From: Pisolithus tinctorius
Taxonomy: Eukaryota > Basidiomycota > Agaricomycetes > Boletales > Pisolithaceae
Length of the DNA: 64,000 nucleotides
NCBI GenBank assembly: GCA_024663395.1
Contig: JANFAH010000019.1
Coordinates: 682,001 to 746,000 of the forward strand
Direction of reading: 5' to 3'
Each line of letters begins with the position of its first letter. The stretch's first letter is position 1. The translations under genes were made by a program, and so were the position numbers. Shown here piece by piece: positions 11,451 to 24,133 of the stretch. The notes below the pieces were generated by a model. It had not been told where the DNA came from, did not search any database, and worked only from the letters and a program-made list of their open reading frames with translations.

Positions 11451-13276
11451 GTTGGCACGAGTAAGGGTATTGAGTTGCGCTCCGCGAAACAAGTCTAGGG
11501 CTTTATAAACTCGTGCCACGACTGCTGGCAACGTGGGTATCCTAGTGAGCACCGCTAGATGATGTCTGTCGCTTGGGGCCATTTCCGATGTGTATGGAGA
11601 ATGATCCGACTCGGGAGGGCGTGTGTATTCCTGTGCATGCGATGTGAACGCATTTTTATTGCCTGAAGCGGTACATTGCCCAAATAAGAAAGACGCCTGA
11701 ACACACTTCCGGCAACCGCGGTCTTACAACGTCTCTCCACATTAATATTATACTGTTTCACCGTTGTCTTTTTATTTATAAGACGTCCAATTGTCCAAGT
11801 CATGGATATGTCTCGGAATCATGGATAAGACATACGTTCAACAGACCCCTCCACCTACTACGCTTGCACTGGAGTGCTTTCCTCTGCGAGACAAGGCTAA
11901 CGGTCCGTGAAGCGATTTAGGGGGACGCGCGTCAAATGACGATGAAGTGAGGCTCACGAACACCAAATAGTGTCCGTCGCGAGACCAGACTAGTCACTAA
12001 TAAGGAACACGTGTTCATAGTGATCTATTGGTTTCAGTCAAACAGCTTCTGTCATGATCGCATGTCTCCTGCTATAGAAATGCACACTTCCGAGTACATA
12101 CTTACACATAGACAATCGCCGAGAAGCTTTTCAATTAATGGGCTAATGACTGCCATCCTTAACCGGCGGTACACTAGACGTGGCCAATTCCGATTGAAGA
12201 GGATGTCCGCGTAAGTATCTTTCTATCGAGGCCGTCTAACTTCCTTTGGTTTGGCAGTCCCGTCTTCTCTTGTAATGTATTGACTTCAGATCACCGTCAT
12301 TGTGGGTAGCCCAAACCAGCATTTACGTTGTAGCACAGTCACGTTCGGATAGGAGGGCGCCGCAAGTGCGATTGCGGATTGGCATCAACCTGGACGCACC
12401 GGGTAAGGTTCATCTACGTAAACATCGAATATCTAGTGGACCACCAGACGGCGAGGTTGTGTGATGGCATTTCTATGTACAAGGACAACACTTCGAATGG
12501 AAGTGACAGTAAGGTGACTTACTCCGCAGAGGCATCACCGGGGCCATTTCCAGGTTGAACCCTCGCATACCGTCTTCGCCAAGCCACTCAAGTTACTTAG
12601 GTGTGTCTCCCGAAATGACGTTGGAAGTTGATGGGTTAGAACAGACTTCCCAACGCATCCCGATATGGGGTGGGGGGAGCCAAGTTCAGGACCAAAGTGC
12701 AGAGGATTTCCGGTTGTTGGCTTCGTATCTCTGAAGTGTCAGGTGAACATCCATAGAACTGGTCTAAAGGGATGGTTCGCTCCTACCTGCCTCCGGCCAA
12801 ACCCTCTTCTCCGCGCCGAGCTGGTGACCTGGACGTACACGTACCTCGTCCCCCTGCCCAGAGGCGGGAAGCTGAGGGTGGTCATTCAGAACGCACACGA
12901 CTATTAAGATCTACTTGTTCCACGAATTCCACGAGGGCACTCCCCGCTGCTGGTAACTTAACGCGGTAAGGAAACCAAGTTCGTGCAAATATCTCGGCAA
13001 GATAGATTCTCCAAACCTTCCTAAAGAATTCAATCGCGTCACGTGTGCAGAGAAACTGGAAGTTAACGAATGCTAGTGTTCTGCGAATCCCTTGCATAAG
13101 AGGCATCCTGGGCCGCAAAGTTGGTTCAGTTGCTCGATGATAGTTGGGGGTTGCTGAAGCGCTGAAGGTCCAGTTATGCTGAATCAAGCAGGGAAACAAG
13201 AATGCACATCAGATCGGAGAAAACAATGTTCAAGGTAATTTGCAGGTCTAAGGTATCATGAGTGTTAGCGATCCAA
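11451..13276. other. Intergenic, no gene recognised
   Basis: Reading frames at 12665-12907 (plus) and 12882-13199 (minus) are short, overlap each other and show no known domain or splice chain. The 5' part should hold the promoter of the thioesterase gene (minus). Nothing else is supported. Confidence 0.4.
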
Positions 13277-14333
13277 TCAATCTACGTCTCCCTGGGGAGC
13301 TGGCTTTGCTTCCGACTTTTCACTAGTGGCGAACTCTAATTGGCGTTGGCTACGTGCATTAACTGCACTCAAATAGGTATCTGCATTAAGAGGCAACGTG
13401 AGTACATCGGTTCAAGTTGAACATGATGTCAAACCTACTCCAGAACAAGCTGACGACGCTTACCACCACAAAACGCAGGTGGTGCGGCACGATAGAGAAG
13501 TTGATGATTTGGGTTGGGATGAACACAATCCTGTGACGCGAAGTGTAACAATGCCCCCGAGTTCCTCACATGTTTGCTTACCAGTTACGGATCAATGTAG
13601 GTTCATAGGCCTGTTGGTCGATCGTGAGTGTTTTCTTAGCTTAGCTCAGCTATGATTTGACTTGCCGTGCGGAGGCGTTCCACGGCACCGGAAAGACCCT
13701 GCCCCTCTAGGGTGCTCATGGTACCAAAGAAGACTGCCACAGCAACTTTTACCACGTGTAACAATCAGTATCACATCATAGATTCAAACGAGGCAAGGCC
13801 CGGGGATGTCTACCTGGTGTGAGTATAGCCTGATCAAGCCATACCTGCGAACACTATCGTTAAAGGCTCCGATGAGAAGATGGCAGAAACAGCCACATAC
13901 ACGATAGACAACCGCTTTTGTGGGGCTCGAGAATTTGATGCGATTAAGCAATTGGTACCATTTAGTGAGTGCGGGGCCAAAAACGGCACCTATCACCAAT
14001 AGTTAATTTGTCATCGGCCGAGACGTAGCTTGAGTACGGACCTCCGTAAAAGGTGAGTCTAGCAGTCCGCATGAACTATCCATAAGTGTTTGTTAGAACG
14101 GTCGAAGTGCCTGACGCCGGAAGCGAGGAATCTTACATCGTGGTTCTTCCCCCTTTGTTCGATAGCTTGTTGAGCGATGACGTCTCCTGCGCCAAACAGG
14201 AAGGCCGCAGTTGCGCACTGCGCCAACATGGGGCGGCGAATCAACGCTGCACTGAAGATGGAGTAAATTTCAGACAGCAAATCACGATGTGTGTGCACCA
14301 GACGGACTTGTAAAATTTCAGGAAAGATGCCAT
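13277..14333 (-). CDS. SYM1: Mpv17/PMP22-family membrane protein (Sym1-like)
   Basis: Exons join from ATG 14333 (MASFLKFYN, then an intron) through ALIRRPMLAQCATAAFLFG, GAGDVIAQQAIE, LTFYGG, GPALTKWYQLLNRIKFSSP, VWLDQAILTP, VAVFFGTMSTLEG, AYEPTLIRNW, VFIPTQIINFSIVPHHLRF and SVVSLFWNTYLSAVNAR to TGA at 13277-13279. These are the classic blocks of the Mpv17/PMP22 family in the correct order, including the D-x-x-x-Q and W-x-x-Q/PTQ signatures and four hydrophobic segments. Yeast Sym1 is in the mitochondrial inner membrane and is needed for growth on ethanol at high temperature. The last intron uses a GTAGGT donor inside the W-N codon pair. The C-terminal tail after SAVN is longer than in yeast and hydrophilic. 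No frame break is seen. Confidence 0.85.
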
Positions 14334-15405
14334 GTCCTGTCAATAACGCGAGGGAAGGCTGGAGCTTGCACCGGTCGTCGACGATGGGCCTCCAACTTCG
14401 TTTTGTGTGTATTGGTTGGAGGTCAACTTATGAACGGTGGCTCGCGGAGGGCCGTCGGCTCCCATTTGGACTTTGGTCCGGCCGCTGAACGCTAATCACT
14501 TCAGCCGGCTCCACACCAAGCAAGCTCTAAACCCTTTTGAGCGTCGACCACCTTCATCCCCGCAGAACTATTTGGTAAGTATTAGTTGCACATATCGTCA
14601 GTTTACTGGTTCCGAGACTACTATTATCGAATGTCAATATTCGACAATGCTAACTCACAACCCCATATACCCGCAACCTCCGACGCTTACCAGTGGTGAG
14701 TGAATTCGTGTCCAAGGTTGCAGTGGTATCATGTTATACTGTCTACAACTAATGCCGGCGGATATACTATATACTGCAGACAAACTGACGTTGCCCTGTG
14801 GCTGTCTAGTCTGGTCACCAGACTAGAAGCTGTAGCAATTATAACTTGGGCAAGTCCGAGTCCCGATTTCCCAGCGTATGTCAGATGTTACATTCCGAGT
14901 ACAGTTTTGAATTGACATATCTGCCAAGGTTTGCCCATGCGTGAGAGGTTGGCGGCCCCTGACTGTCTAACTCATTCTGGGGTCGACATCTCCCATCGTT
15001 GAACAGGGGAGACGTGGCAGTTTGATTCCACAGTTTTGCACTCATTTATGTTTGGAAAGAATGGACTGTGAAAGAGAAGATTAAGCAGATATGTGGTCGT
15101 GAAGTGAAAAGTCAGGAGGAAGTGTCCCAAGCAAACCCGGAGTTCTGTCCCTAGTGGAAAGGTATGTATGATAAAGTAAGGGTGAAGAACGATGCAGATC
15201 CACAAGAATCAAAACGTAGGTTTCTATGTAATGCGAAGTCCAAAGGGTGTATGTCCGTGACCAAAAAGGTGGTCCAAAACGTATAATGGTTCATAACTAC
15301 AATGTACGTACCGTAACGAGGGGTACCCGTGAGCATGAGCAAAGGTCGCAGGTCCCAATTACCTTGCAATCGCCGCGGAGATGCCATAGAGCGCATTCCC
15401 TAGCA
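14334..15405. other. Intergenic, no gene recognised
   Basis: Short frames on both strands lack domains. This interval should contain the Sym1-like promoter and the 3' end of the minus-strand chitin deacetylase gene. Nothing else is supported. Confidence 0.4.
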
Positions 15406-17520
15406 TTATGCACAAAGAATGCCGCCCACTGCCGCGGCAGTGACGACCAGCCAACCGACTGATTTGACAGGAACTTGAGCAGCATTCGTTCCCGCAGTAG
15501 GAGTGCTTGATGTCGCAGTTGCGGTATGCGAGGCAGTCGAAACTGTTGTGTTTGCGCTATCACCCGCTGTCCCATTGGTACTCCCGGTGATCGACCCGAC
15601 GTGTGTGCCGTTGACGTCTGAGGGAGAACGTTCGTGTCGATACAAACATGCATTCCATTTGAAAACTAGTACTTACATTGCGCAAAAGTGGGTAAGGTGT
15701 ACCCATCCTCGACGTATGGCTTGGTTATGTTAAGCGCCACACCTACAGGAACGAGGTGTTTGAACACGGATGTTAGGTTGCTATACCATTTGATTGCCTC
15801 AGACATCGTAAAGTTCGAGAGTTCGTGAGTAAGGAAGATCGTGCCAACCTGCAGAACGGAACAGGTGGAGAGCATAAGATTCATTTGCAGTGTCAAAAAG
15901 TGGTCACGTACATCATCGAAAGTACCGCTTGCCGCCGCGTCGACGAGGGCTTGGTAATTGCCATCGGTTACTGTGGCATTCCCAAGCCAGTCACTCGAAT
16001 CATACTGCCAAATGATAGTTCGTAAACCCATAGCGTCCGCAATTGCCCTAATGCGATCGTCGACATCGCCATAGGGTGGCTGTAGCCTCGTACTTCAGTA
16101 AGCGAATCGTCAAGCAACCGTGCAGTCCTTACCCTCCAGCAAGTTGGCGTTACGCCAATAACCAGCTCCATCAGTTGCATCTAGAACAATGTCAGACGTC
16201 GCAGGAGTGTCATATATATGTACCGCACAGCTTAAAATTGTAAGACTGAGCAATAGTGCAAACAAAACGATGTCTTACTGTAATAGAGTTCAGCGAAAGC
16301 CTCTTCATTCGTCAATGCAGTCACTGTGTAAAGGCAGGGTCAAGGAACATCACGTGCGAGCATCCAGATTCACGAACTATACCGGTGGGACCAAGTATCT
16401 GTGTGCACTTTCAGCGCAAATGCGTATGTAACTTAACGAAAGCACTCACGGACGCAAATTTCGTGACCATCAGCTAACCCACGTTGAGCTTCTAGGGGTA
16501 CGTTCATGATGTTGCTACCAATGTAGAACATAGCTATGACACTATCGTAAAGACGGCGTATCCTCCGCAAGGGTTACAACTCACTAGCTGTCTGGTTCTG
16601 CGATTGCAAAAAGTCATAGAACCCGTTGTGTCCGCAGTATGGACCGTCGTCAAAACCGTAGCCCAGAGTACCCGGCTGGTTGCGGCACGCGTACAATTAA
16701 ATTGTGTGTCCCGTTGCGTCGATAAGACACACTAACCTCTGGAACGGTGACGATATCATCCGGAATTCCTGCCGTTTTGGGTGTCACGCAATGACTAAAA
16801 GTCCACCAACAGTCTGGGTCGTTTGAAGGGTACGAAAAGCCACCGAAGTCGCCAGAAAGGGACTGTGGCTGGGTTCCCTTCGGCGAGATGTTTGGAATCT
16901 GGCTCTGAATGCTGTTGTACCGATTCTGTGCCGCAGAATCATTGGGCAGGATGGTGGCCACCGTCCAAGTCGGGGGAAACTGGTTTTGTGCTTGAGCAAC
17001 TGGCGGGTAAGTGTAAGGGGTACATTCTACGTTGGGATCTAGTGTTGGAGTGTGAGCGATAAGCTGGTAGAATCCATTTGAAAACGGAATGGCGTGAGAC
17101 CGACGCGCGGACACATTTCTGTCAGCGTATCGCACAGCCTCATAGCGTATACACGATCACGGCGAAACTGTCCTTATGAGTGATCATCAGGCGCAGTACC
17201 GCACTTGGATCCGATTCGTATTGAGTGCGAGTTCTGGTAAGGCAAGAAATACGTCCACTCGTTCTGGAGCCACATCACCGAGGGCGCAGCGATGACGAGA
17301 AGTGACCCACGAACATGAGGTGCGCGACCACCAACTAGCCAGGTCGTCCCCTCAACCCACTCTCAAAAGAACTCGTCAAGAAAAACCATCACAAACCTGA
17401 GATCTGAGCCTCTCCCTCCTCAGTAGTGCGATCCTGAGCGACTGTCTGGGGCAGAAAAGCGAGTGCACCGATGAGGGCTGACAGTGCTGATGACGAAGCA
17501 AAGAGTAACAGGAAATGCAT
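15406..17520 (-). CDS. GPI-anchored chitin deacetylase (carbohydrate esterase 4)
   Basis: ATG 17520 starts a signal peptide (MHFLLLFASSSALSALIGAL, cut probably near TVAQ). Exons then give VECTPYTYPPVAQAQNQFPP, DCWWTFSHCVTP and the CE4 motif 1 GFDDGP (catalytic base and metal Asp). Motif 2 is HTWSH (metal-binding His pair), rejoined by an intron with donor GTTCGT. TALTNEEAFAELYY, GVTPTCWRPPYGD (motif 3) and DRIRAIADAMGLRTIIWQYD follow. The end is GTIFLTHELSNF and PVGVALNITKPYVEDGYTLP (His of motif 5). After that come about 65 Ser/Thr/Gly-rich residues and a hydrophobic end (VGWLVVTAAAVGGILCA), which fits a GPI signal. The enzyme would convert cell-wall chitin to chitosan at the cell surface. 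All catalytic motifs are present and no stop interrupts the chain. Exon ends in the middle are approximate. Confidence 0.85.
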
Positions 17521-18740
17521 ATCGTCCGTACGGTCGGAAGTCGTAAAGGATCAGCACGGGGGGGAAGACACCTGGTACGTGGAACCCGGGCGAGGTAGAG
17601 GTGGGGGGGGACCAGAAGGAGAAGTGACAGACATACTGGGATAATATGCGGGGCGTCTCATCGGCGGCCACCCGTCAGGGCCGGCATCATGTCTTCCAGG
17701 AAGACGTTCACGATGTCACTTGACGCTTACGTGCATCGATCGAGTAAAACTTCAGCAGATATGCAGTCCGGGGGGCAGGTCCTACGAGGTCTTATGAGGT
17801 CCTATTGGTTATGTGATAGATGTCGAGATGGCTGCCAGTATGCTGCTTCGGCAGTTCGATGGCCAAGCCCGATCGGTACCTTGATAGTTCTAAGGTACAT
17901 TATAGTCAATGGAGGCACGGGCTGTGTCCTGTCTAAAGTCTAGACACTTGTTGATCACCGGACGATGATGTGAGAGACACGCGCAAACCGCCTGGCGTTG
18001 GGCTGGTCAGGCAAAGCCAGAACAACTTGCAGCCACTCACCCGTGGACATACTCAGGCCCTCGGACGGAAGGACATCGTAGGCCCAATAGGCCTCTGGAC
18101 GACCTTCAATGCGTGCAGCTGGGCAACTATTCCCAAGCTCGGGCCCTTCTCGCGAAGTCGACGTCGTAAAGGTTGCATAATAAACGTTACGTACACAATA
18201 CGTACCGTGGAGGTTGCCTCAGGCTACTTTCTCCCAACCTTCGTTCGTTGTATTCATACGGAAAAATATTTGCGCATCATGCGCTCAGCGGAACCTTCGT
18301 GGGTTCCCGACTGGCCAGACTGCTACTATAAGTATATAGAAAAGGAACGACGGGCACCCGCAAATGGTGCCGGCGATGTCCGAAGGCTCTGCTCCTGTGC
18401 GACTGATTCGCGCTTTTTTTAACTCTCTGCTCAGGTGACGGTGGTCGTTTCCGACTGCCATCATTCGCCATATTCTATGATGGAAGGATGTCAACTGTAT
18501 GAAGGGCCGGACTGGGCAAAAACAAAGAATCTGTGTAGTCTGGAGCCACTATAGAATTGCAGGTGCATGAGCGACAATGTTCTAAGGGTGTACTGGTGTG
18601 CTAAAGTTTGATTCACGAAAACAAGAATACTGACATTTTAGAACCAGAGCGACCACGACAGGTCAACGAACGTATACACTCGACGGCTTGCGCCTTGCCT
18701 CAGAATTCGCCAGGTTCGTTTGCCAGATGACGTAGTCGTT
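17521..18740. other. Intergenic, no gene recognised
   Basis: A 150-codon plus-strand frame (17970-18422) has no domain and unusual composition, so I do not call it. TATAAG lies near 18329. The stretch should include the chitin deacetylase promoter. Confidence 0.35.
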
Positions 18741-18960
18741 GTTCCATGGTGCCTATTTACACTCTTCCATGGGGTCGGGTCCACGGTGACACTTTTTGTT
18801 CACCATGTGGGCATTCCATACATGCAAAGGTGAGTCCATCTCTGTCAGGATTACACCCTTTTGTTGAACATGCAACAGTAGCCTGGGGTCGCGTGCGAAA
18901 ATCGTGTGCGTACATGCTCGTGGATCGTGGTATGCCAAGTGCAAATGAATCTTGGCACAG
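18741..18960. repeat. Older remnant of the 2.5 kb tandem repeat unit
   Basis: GGTGAGTCCATCTC, ATTACACCCTTTTGTTGAAC and ATGCAACAGTAGC at 18830-18885 match GGGGAGTCACCTCT, ATTACACTCTTGTACTGAAC and ATGCAACGGTAGC at 21217-21270. The same order and spacing show that the flank of the duplicated transporter unit also exists upstream of copy A. No coding part is visible in this remnant. Confidence 0.55.
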
Positions 18961-19873
18961 AGTGCCGAGGTTGCTCTGGTTGTTTACACGTATGTGGCCT
19001 TCATTTCAGAGGGCATTGACATTTCGATACAGTATAATTATGGAGTATACGTGGTCATGAAGACAATGACGAAACTAACTTTAACATGAATCCATTCAAT
19101 CAAACTGCAGTCAAACGATTTACTGCATAGGTAAGTACCATTTAGGTGCCGACCCTGGGCTTGGACTGTGCGGTCAAGTTCGCACAGCTACGTGAACGTA
19201 GTTGCCTTTGCTGTAACCTAGAAAAAATTTTCTGCCGATGATACGGCCGCCAGAAAGAGCTGAGCAGTTGTGGCAGTACCCGAAGTTTGTGGTCCGTTGT
19301 TCATACTGCATATTCTATGATTTTTTTTACCCAATCAACCCTTCGCCAATCAAAATTCTGCGCCAGAAAACAGGTGCTTTGAATAACACTGTCGCAAGGT
19401 GGCGGGATCTCGTGTGACACAAGTTGAAACATGTTGAAGCCAAAGTTTCAACATACAACTGGTGAGTGCATGGTATGAGATGCATTTTTATCAGGGAGCT
19501 CCTTGCGGATCTGTGGTTGACACCTCTGCTGTCACATTGTGGGTCTCCCATTCGCTAGTCGTGAACAGGTAGCAATGCAGTCATTGGGAAGAGTCTACCA
19601 AGAGGGATGTGACACATGTTTCGTGCGAATGAACAAGGTCAGCCGCAATAGACTGTATGCATTACTTCCTGCGAATTGGGTGCAATCATTGGACAAATGC
19701 TACTGTAACAAGTGGCAGTAGCGCCGGGACGAGTGAACCAGTGAACATCAAGTGCCCGGCAGCCTTGCCTCTGTATAACCTTGGAAAGAAGTGGTGCAGG
19801 TTCGATTCCTGCCTTACACCCTTGTGATTGCTCTTCTCTCCTGTGCCTGCCTTTACTACACAAATTCTTCGTC

Positions 19874-20930
19874 ATGTCTTCCAGCTCGATCACAGCAAAG
19901 AAGGGCATGGTGGACGACTGTTACATTGAGACTGTGGACGTCGAGGCTACGACGCGACCTGGGCAACCTGTCCATAGGTATGAAAGGATTTATGGTAACC
20001 CAGTAAGTGCGGGGTCGCAATCGTAAGGCAGTGCTTCGTGCTGAAGTGAATAACAGACCCCAGTTGGCATGCTCAGTTATGCAAGCGTTATTTTGTGTTC
20101 CTCCCTTCTAACCCTCTGTGCAGGGAACGTGTACACTCCGAACTTGCTTCTCCTCTTTACTACCTTGTAAGAGTAAGTTTGATAGCTCGGCAGGTGGCAT
20201 TTCTTCTGACATGATTCGCATAGGAACATGTACAACGCGTGAGTCGGTGAACGGAACATTTTGCACTTGCGAGATGGCTGACTCTTGACTGTTTCCAGAT
20301 CGGTTTTCCTGACTTTTGGTGCATTCAATTTCAGCTTTGGCGCACTTTACATCTTAAGCTTCGGTATATTGTCAGTGCGAATAATTCGCCCCTCTGGCAT
20401 TCCGCTAACACTTGTGCAGAGCTGCTTATGCTCCCAACGGTATCCCTACTGAGGAATATTACCATGCTATAGGGCTTTTCCATAGTGTGTGGACATAGCT
20501 GCTTTGCTCGAGAGTAAGCGGACTGTGTTTTGCTTATTATTTTGGCTGTTCAGTTTTGTAACCTTCATCTTTATGTGAGTGCCAGTATCTTTTACTTGCA
20601 GTTCGCTCGACAAATGTTGATGCAGGATTGGTGCTCTTTGCACTACCCTCCCCATCATCAGGACGCTCGGGTGTACTGTTTTGTTGCTTTCATGTCTTGC
20701 GGCCAACAGGTTCACTGGTAGGGAATGTCATCTAACCCATCCTTAAGCAAAGTAACTCACATGGTTTGTGCTTTCTAGGCATTGAGAGCCTCGCTACGGC
20801 TGGTGGAATGCTTGGAATATTTTGTGCTTTCGGTGCCTATTATGGAGGGCTGTCCATGTTGTGGACAAAGCAAACGACTTGCTCATTCATCAGGCTTCCG
20901 CATCTCACTCTTTCTCCTTCCCATGCTTAA
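19874..20930 (+). pseudogene. GPR1/FUN34/YaaH transporter, tandem copy A, lacks an exon
   Basis: Exon 1 (19874-20002, 43 codons, MSSSSITAKKGMVDDCYIE... to YGNP) has the same length as copy B exon 1. Later exons read TPVGMLSYASVILCSSLLTL, SVFLTFGAFNFSFGALYI, AAYAPNGIPTEEYYHAIGLF and AGGMLGIFCAFGAYYGGLSM, ending in TAA at 20928-20930. They have the N-P-x-P-x-G start and the helical blocks of the family, which moves acetate or ammonium across membranes. The exon that in copy B encodes FYGGITQTLVGLMEMYLG has no counterpart between about 20168 and 20215, so a conserved transmembrane segment is missing. I infer loss of normal function. The remaining frame is otherwise free of stops, so a shortened protein is possible. 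Confidence 0.6.
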
Positions 20931-22382
20931 AAAATCATGCAGTGCTCTTTAAAAATCCTTCCCGTTATATGTCTCGATAGAAAGTTGCTGTGTTCCCATT
21001 GAGTTATAACACTCCGTTCTGATGACAAATTTTCTCCGGCATTGTGGCTGCGAGCCCACGTCACTTTGCCTATAGTTACGGTGTGTCCGGATCGATATTT
21101 CAGAAGGGTGACCGAGTAGTTCTATGGCGTGATAGAAGGAGGCATCGATTTCTACATGCACATTATGCTCCAACCAAGCTGTAATACTACACTCGCTCTT
21201 CATGTGTACATGAAAAGGGGAGTCACCTCTACCAGTATTACACTCTTGTACTGAACATGCAACGGTAGCTGTGCACGGTCGTGAGCGGAAGCTGTTTCCC
21301 CACATGCCCCCACATGCCTCACGCCCAGAACAAATGAGTTCCATTTCTCTGGTTACATGCCGCCTTCCCTTCACCAGGGGCGAAACAGTAATTGAAATTT
21401 CTATACGGGGTATACGCTGTCACAAAGAAACGAGAGAGCTGAGCTGGCTTCCCGGAGAGGGCATTCAATTACAGCCGAAAATAATATCGTTAGTAGTAAA
21501 CAAATTTTGTGATCGCGGGTGAGCCCGTAACCAAATAAAGGAACAGTGCCCCTTCACGTCCTATATGTGCAACCCATACCCCTAAAACTGTGTAGGAGTC
21601 ACAGTGGATTCCATTAAAGGATGTGCCCAGGATAGATGAATTACAGCTGAACTACAAGATGGGAGTTACCTCCAAATCCTGGTCATCCTACAATATAAGA
21701 CAGCCTAGACAACGAAAGAGGTATGCAAAACTGATTTCTGATGTGGCATACACTACAGGAAACAGGGATTATTTCCTTATTTGGGCATACAGGCTTGCGA
21801 AATTACCGGTCACCAACATTATTTTCGCAAACAGCCGGCAGAATCTCGTGCGAAGCTCGGGCCGGAATCGAAGGTTCGCTCGACTCCGGAACATCAACTG
21901 GTGGACGAATAGTAAGTACGACGGACACATTCGTTATCTGGGGAGCCCCTTGCGATGGATTCATGGTTAACATCACCACTGTCAGGTGGTGCGTCTCCCA
22001 TTCACTAGTCGCGAATAAATATTGATGCAGTCATTGCAAACAGTCCATTTTCTATGGAAAATATGCTTTGGGGAGGGGAAGAGTCGGCACTGTGAATGTG
22101 TCGTCAGAGCTCACAATGCGACCGAGGGGCATGACACATGCTTGCAACGAGTGAACCAGATTAGCTTCTGATCAGACTACGCGCACTGTTTCCTGCCACG
22201 AATATCATTTCATGCCACGTATGTTATTTCCTACCGCGAATGTGCTGGACAAACGAACAGATGACAGTATCAAGCAGCCGAGATATGGATGTGCCTCCAT
22301 ATAATCTTGAGAAGAAGTGGTGCAGGTTTAATCCTTCCCTTTCGCTCCTTTAACCTCAGTTCTGCTCCGCAAGTTCTTCGTC
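20931..22382. repeat. Duplicated spacer of the tandem transporter unit
   Basis: The spacer upstream of copy B repeats that upstream of copy A. GTCTCCCATTC(G/A)CTAGTCG occurs near 19540 and near 21990, each followed by ATGCAGTCATTG. AAGAAGTGGTGCAGGTT occurs at 19786 and 22311, and TTCTTCGTCATGTCTTCC at both start codons. The ATG-to-ATG distance is 2,509 bases. No other gene is recognised in the spacer. Confidence 0.65.
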
Positions 22383-23547
22383 ATGTCTTCCAGCTCGATC
22401 AGAGAGAGGAAAAGCATGGTGGACGACTATTACGTTGACACTGTAGATGTGGAGGCTCTCCCGCAGCTTAGGCAACCTGTCCGTAGGTATGAAAGGACGT
22501 TCGGTAACCCAGTGAGTGTGGAGTGGCGATCGTAATGCGGTGTTGCGTGCTGAGGTGGATAATAGGCCCCGGTTGGCATGCTCAGTTATGCAACTGTTAG
22601 TTTGTGCTCCTCCCTTCTAACCCTCCATGCGGGGAACGTGTACACTCCAAACATGGTTCTCCTATTTGCTACCTTGTGAGAGTGCTTGTAGACTTGGTTG
22701 ATGTTTCCTTGCTGACTTTGGTTCTGATAGCTATGGCGGAATCACGCAGACCCTGGTAGGTTTGATGGAAATGTATTTGGGGTAAGTTCGCTCCTCGTCC
22801 GGCCGCGTTTATTCTGATATGGCTCACATAGGCATACGTTCCCTGCGTAAGTTGATAAGCGAACGTCTTGTATGTCTGTTTAGATCGCTGACGTGTGGTG
22901 ACTGTTTCCAGATCGGTGTTCTTGACTTTCGGTTCATTCAACTTTAGCTATGGAGCGATTTACATTCCAAGCTTCGGCATATTGTCAGTGCGAATAATTC
23001 TCCCCTCTGACATTTTACTGACAGTTATGTAGAGCTGCTTATTCTGTTGATGGTACCCCTACTGAGGAATATTACCACGCTATGGGACTTTTCCTATGTG
23101 TTTGGAGGTTCGTGCTTTGTTCGAGAACAGGCGACCCATGTTTTACTGACCATTAAATCTGGCTGTTCAGTTTTGTGGCCTTCATCTTTTTGTAAGTCTC
23201 GGTATCGTCTTATTTCGAACTCGGCCGACAAATGTTGATGCAGGATTGGTGCTCTTCGCACTACCTTGCCCATCGCCGGGTCGCTTGCGTGTTCCGTTTT
23301 GTCGTTCTCGTGTCTTTCGGCTAACGCGTTTACTGGTGGGAGATGTCTTCCAACCTGTCCTTGATCAAGCAGCTCACAAAGTCTGCGTTTTGTAGGTATT
23401 CACATTCTCGCTATGGCTGGCGGAATATTCGGCATAGGTGCTGCTTTTGGTGCCTACTATGAAGGGCTGTCCAAGCTGTGGACAAAGCAGACGACGTTTT
23501 CGTTCATTAGGCTTCCAAATCTCGCTCTCTCTCCTTCCGATAGCTGA
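22383..23547 (+). CDS. GPR1/FUN34/YaaH-family transporter, tandem copy B
   Basis: Exon 1 (22383-22511) encodes MSSSSIRERKSMVDDYYVDT to FGNP. The following exons give APVGMLSYATVSLCSSLLTL, GNVYTPNMVLLFAT, FYGGITQTLVGLMEMYLG, SVFLTFGSFNFSYGAIYIPS, AAYSVDGTPTEEYYHAMGLF, FVAFIFLIGALRTTLPIAGS and AGGIFGIGAAFGAYYEGLSK, with TGA at 23545-23547. The N-P-x-P-x-G opening, F-Y-G-G-x-x-Q, the I-P-S-F-G-I block and the A-G-G-x-x-G-I-x-x-A end fit the family (six membrane helices; acetate uptake in fungi through Ady2/AcpA). At least seven short introns interrupt the gene, with GT...AG ends. No break is seen. Compared with copy A this is the complete copy. Confidence 0.8.
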
Positions 23548-24133
23548 AAAATTATGCGATTTTTTTTTTGATCCTTCCTGTCATATGGCTTCATAGAAAG
23601 TTACTGTGTGTCCGTTGATCGAGGCACGTGTAACAATTTCTACAGCCACGCGTCATGTTCCCATTGAGTTGTAATACTCCGCCCCAATGATGGGCTGGCT
23701 GTGGGTTTGCTTATAGTAGTGTGCCTAGATCGAGATTGTGCGGGGGATCAAGTAGGAAGGGGGTTCCCCACACGCTCACATGTAGAAGTACTTTATAAAT
23801 GTCCGTCGTCCTATCGGTCCTGCTACCCTCCGTAAGCACTTGACGAGGTCCCAGGCTCGGTTCTTGCCACGTGTGTTCGAGCAGATCGTTTCCAAAAATG
23901 GCAAGTCACAATGAAAGTGGTTTTTGATTTTGTCGACGTTGCTCTGCGCGTGAAGTTCTGCCAGGCGAGAGTATCAGGCCAGTGGTACCCCGCGCCAGCA
24001 TCGGAAGCCAGTCTCTGCAGCACGCAATACTCCGAAGCTGGCCTTCTTGCTGCATGTTGGCTTATCGAATCCTGGTTGTTTCTTCGTCTCACGCTGGAAC
24101 GTCCTCAAAACCCTGCTGTGTCTCAGCTTGAAG
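23548..24133. other. Intergenic: duplicated downstream flank and promoter area
   Basis: GTTCCCATTGAGTTGTAATACTCC near 23657 matches GTTCCCATTGAGTTATAACACTCC near 20992, so the tandem repeat extends past the stop codon of both transporter copies. TTTATAAATG at about 23791 could serve as a TATA element for the gene starting at 24134. No gene is recognised. Confidence 0.45.

Noticed and set aside
17970..18422. 150-codon plus-strand frame
   Set aside because: No domain, no neighbour context and no splice partner exons. Length alone is not enough.
19786..19812. tRNA-like T-arm (GCAGG TTCGATT CCTGC)
   Set aside because: The stem-loop is perfect, but no matching acceptor strand, D-arm or anticodon arm exists upstream, and the second copy of the repeat unit does not keep it. 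Likely chance.
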